Shown here: positions 5,681-6,912 of the stretch, in pieces
Layout: each line of letters begins with the position of its first letter
Numbering within the stretch: position 1 is the stretch's first letter
NCBI GenBank assembly: GCA_946530775.1
Contig: CAMNAH010000060.1
Location: forward strand, 1-6,912
Length of the DNA: 6,912 nt
From: an uncultured Coriobacteriales bacterium
GTDB taxonomy: Bacteria; Actinomycetota; Coriobacteriia; Coriobacteriales; Atopobiaceae
Direction: 5' to 3'
The notes under the pieces: model-generated
Database searches by the model: none
What the model was told of the DNA's origin: nothing
What the model saw: the letters and a program-made list of their open reading frames with translations, nothing else
Made by a program: the position numbers and the translations under genes

Positions 5681-6912
5681 TCAGAGCTCTTTGAGCTTCT
5701 CGGTCTGGCCGAGGGCGAAGAAGCTCGTGACCAGGCAGATCGCCATGCAGACGATGCCGCCGATGAACATGAGCGGGAAGCCGCCGGGAGAGTCGATCAC
5801 GAAGCTCCAGAACACGGCAGCCACGGCGCTCATGAGCGAGCCCACCATGGAGATGCGGGAGTAGATGTTGGTGTAGTCGGCGCTGCCGAAGACCGAGCGC
5901 ACCAGCAGCGGCGTCTGCACCGTGGTCATGGCGTAGACCACGCCGAAGAGGAAGGCGCCCACCAGCAGCACGGGCAGGACGGACGGGATGAACCACATGA
6001 GCAGGATGCCCGCAACGCCGCAGGCGAGGCCGAAGATGATGCCCACCTTGACGGACTTGTCGTTGATGATGCCCAGCAGCACCTTGCCGATGGCCTGGCC
6101 GGCCATGGCGGCGCTGGCAACCACGCCGGAAGCCGCGGCGATCTGGGGGAGCGAGTCAGCGAACGACGTGGCGTAGCTCGCGAGGAACTGGTAGATGGTC
6201 TGGTTGAGCGTGATGATGCCGCAGAAGATGGCGAGCGCGAAGAATGCGGCCGTCTTCATGGCCTTGCTCGCGGGAACGCCCTCGACAACGGCTGCGGGAG
6301 CATCGCCGCCCTCGGCCACCTCGTCGGCGCCGTAGGGGAGCAGGCCCTTATCGGCGGGCTTGGAGCGGATGACGAAGAGGGTGAAGGGCAGCGTGCCCAC
6401 GAGCGCGATGATGCCGAACACGCGGTAGGCCATGCGCCAGCCCTCGGGGCCGCTCTGGATGATGGAGGTGCCGATGGGGTTGAAGATCACGCCGCCGATG
6501 CCGGTGAAGGCCATGCAGAGGCCCACGAAGAAGCCCACGTTCTTGACGCACCAAGCGTTGATGAGGGTGGGCACCGAGAGGTAGATGAGCGGCGCGATGC
6601 CCACGCCCATGATGGCGCCGCACACATAGAACCAGGGCATGGAGTTGCCGAAGCTCATGCCGATGAGGCCCAGGCCCACCAGGATGGTGGCGCCGGAGAG
6701 CACCTTGCGGGCATCGAGCTTGGAGAGGTGGTTGCCGGCCATGGGCAGCGTGAGCATCATCATGATGTTCAGGATCGAGAAGTACAGCGTGAACGAGGCA
6801 CGCGGAACGCCGAAGAACTCCGAGACGGGCGTGAAGAAGATGCCGGCGCAGGAGAGTGCGAGCGCGCAGGGCAGGCAGGTGATCGCGATGCAGCTCGCGA
6901 CGATGGCGTACG
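5681..6912 (-). CDS. MFS transporter, monocarboxylate/OFA-like (N-terminus cut by window edge)
   Basis: The reading frame stays open from 5681 to the right edge and gives 409 residues, so only a few N-terminal residues are missing. A Met at 6763 is internal: the 49 residues before it form the first helix and the loop GIFFTPVSEFFGV that is typical of this MFS group. In window numbering, a motif A-like GNHLSKLDARK lies at 59-69 and its second-half counterpart GKVLLGIINDKSVKVG at about 275-290. The segment LINAWCVKNVGFFVG (116-130) takes the place of the OFA loop, and a polar central loop spans about 183-215. About 12 helices are expected in all. Carriers of this type move organic anions by symport or antiport. 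The gene lies 5 nt upstream of the amidohydrolase and in the same operon, so the carrier probably imports that enzyme's substrate or exports its product. It is not closely similar to the other MFS protein in the window. Confidence 0.9.
   Translation of the reverse strand, partial: YAIVASCIAITCLPCALALSCAGIFFTPVSEFFGVPRASFTLYFSILNIMMMLTLPMAGNHLSKLDARKVLSGATILVGLGLIGMSFGNSMPWFYVCGAIMGVGIAPLIYLSVPTLINAWCVKNVGFFVGLCMAFTGIGGVIFNPIGTSIIQSGPEGWRMAYRVFGIIALVGTLPFTLFVIRSKPADKGLLPYGADEVAEGGDAPAAVVEGVPASKAMKTAAFFALAIFCGIITLNQTIYQFLASYATSFADSLPQIAAASGVVASAAMAGQAIGKVLLGIINDKSVKVGIIFGLACGVAGILLMWFIPSVLPVLLVGAFLFGVVYAMTTVQTPLLVRSVFGSADYTNIYSRISMVGSLMSAVAAVFWSFVIDSPGGFPLMFIGGIVCMAICLVTSFFALGQTEKLKEL

Noticed and set aside
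4875..5864. Plus-strand open frame opposite the amidohydrolase gene
   Set aside because: The Arg/Glu/His/Val-rich product has no recognisable domain and is a mirror of the minus-strand gene, which has all its metal ligands.
5676..5996. Possible N-terminal extension of the amidohydrolase
   Set aside because: The frame is open upstream but overlaps the C-terminal helices of the MFS gene out of frame, and the extension is Arg/His/Leu-rich without any domain. The ATG at 5675, just before DIHGH, is far better.
6348..6763. MFS start at the ATG ending at 6763
   Set aside because: The frame continues without a stop to the window edge, and the upstream 49 residues form an expected first helix and loop of the transporter.

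Overview
The window is GC-rich and densely coded. Its G/C-ending codons, the protein types and the many small-acid transporters suggest an anaerobic actinobacterium of the Coriobacteriia (Eggerthella/Slackia/Collinsella/Olsenella-type). That assignment is an inference from style; the window holds no rRNA or other marker gene. There are no tRNAs, IS elements, CRISPR arrays or phage genes.

Layout, plus strand (1-4685): the last codons of an upstream gene, probably phosphate butyryltransferase; a butyrate kinase (buk, 56-1165); a hairpin terminator; an OFA-like MFS transporter (1291-2544); a very clear rho-independent terminator (2568-2607); a promoter and a four-helix membrane protein resembling tandem DUF2798 units (2705-3217); another GC hairpin (3233-3272); a DUF1097-type membrane protein (3294-3785); and, 6 nt later, a metallo-beta-lactamase-fold hydrolase (3792-4685). 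Layout, minus strand (6912-4734): a second MFS transporter whose N-terminus runs off the right edge, followed after only 5 nt by an ACMSD-type amidohydrolase/decarboxylase. This pair converges on the hydrolase gene. The only good terminator for the plus-strand genes in the convergent zone lies inside the 3' coding part of the amidohydrolase gene.

How the genes may work together: the left part looks like a branch in which an acyl-CoA becomes an acyl-phosphate and then a free acid plus ATP, with a transporter beside it that could move the acid. The right part looks like a carboxylic-acid module: an MFS carrier plus a metal-dependent enzyme of a family rich in non-oxidative decarboxylases. The middle holds two uncharacterised small membrane families with an MBL hydrolase. 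No part is obviously a wholly new system. The points most worth a second look are the divergent active-site segments of the butyrate kinase, the carrier/decarboxylase pair, the DUF2798-DUF1097-MBL cluster and the terminator-like hairpin embedded in coding sequence.
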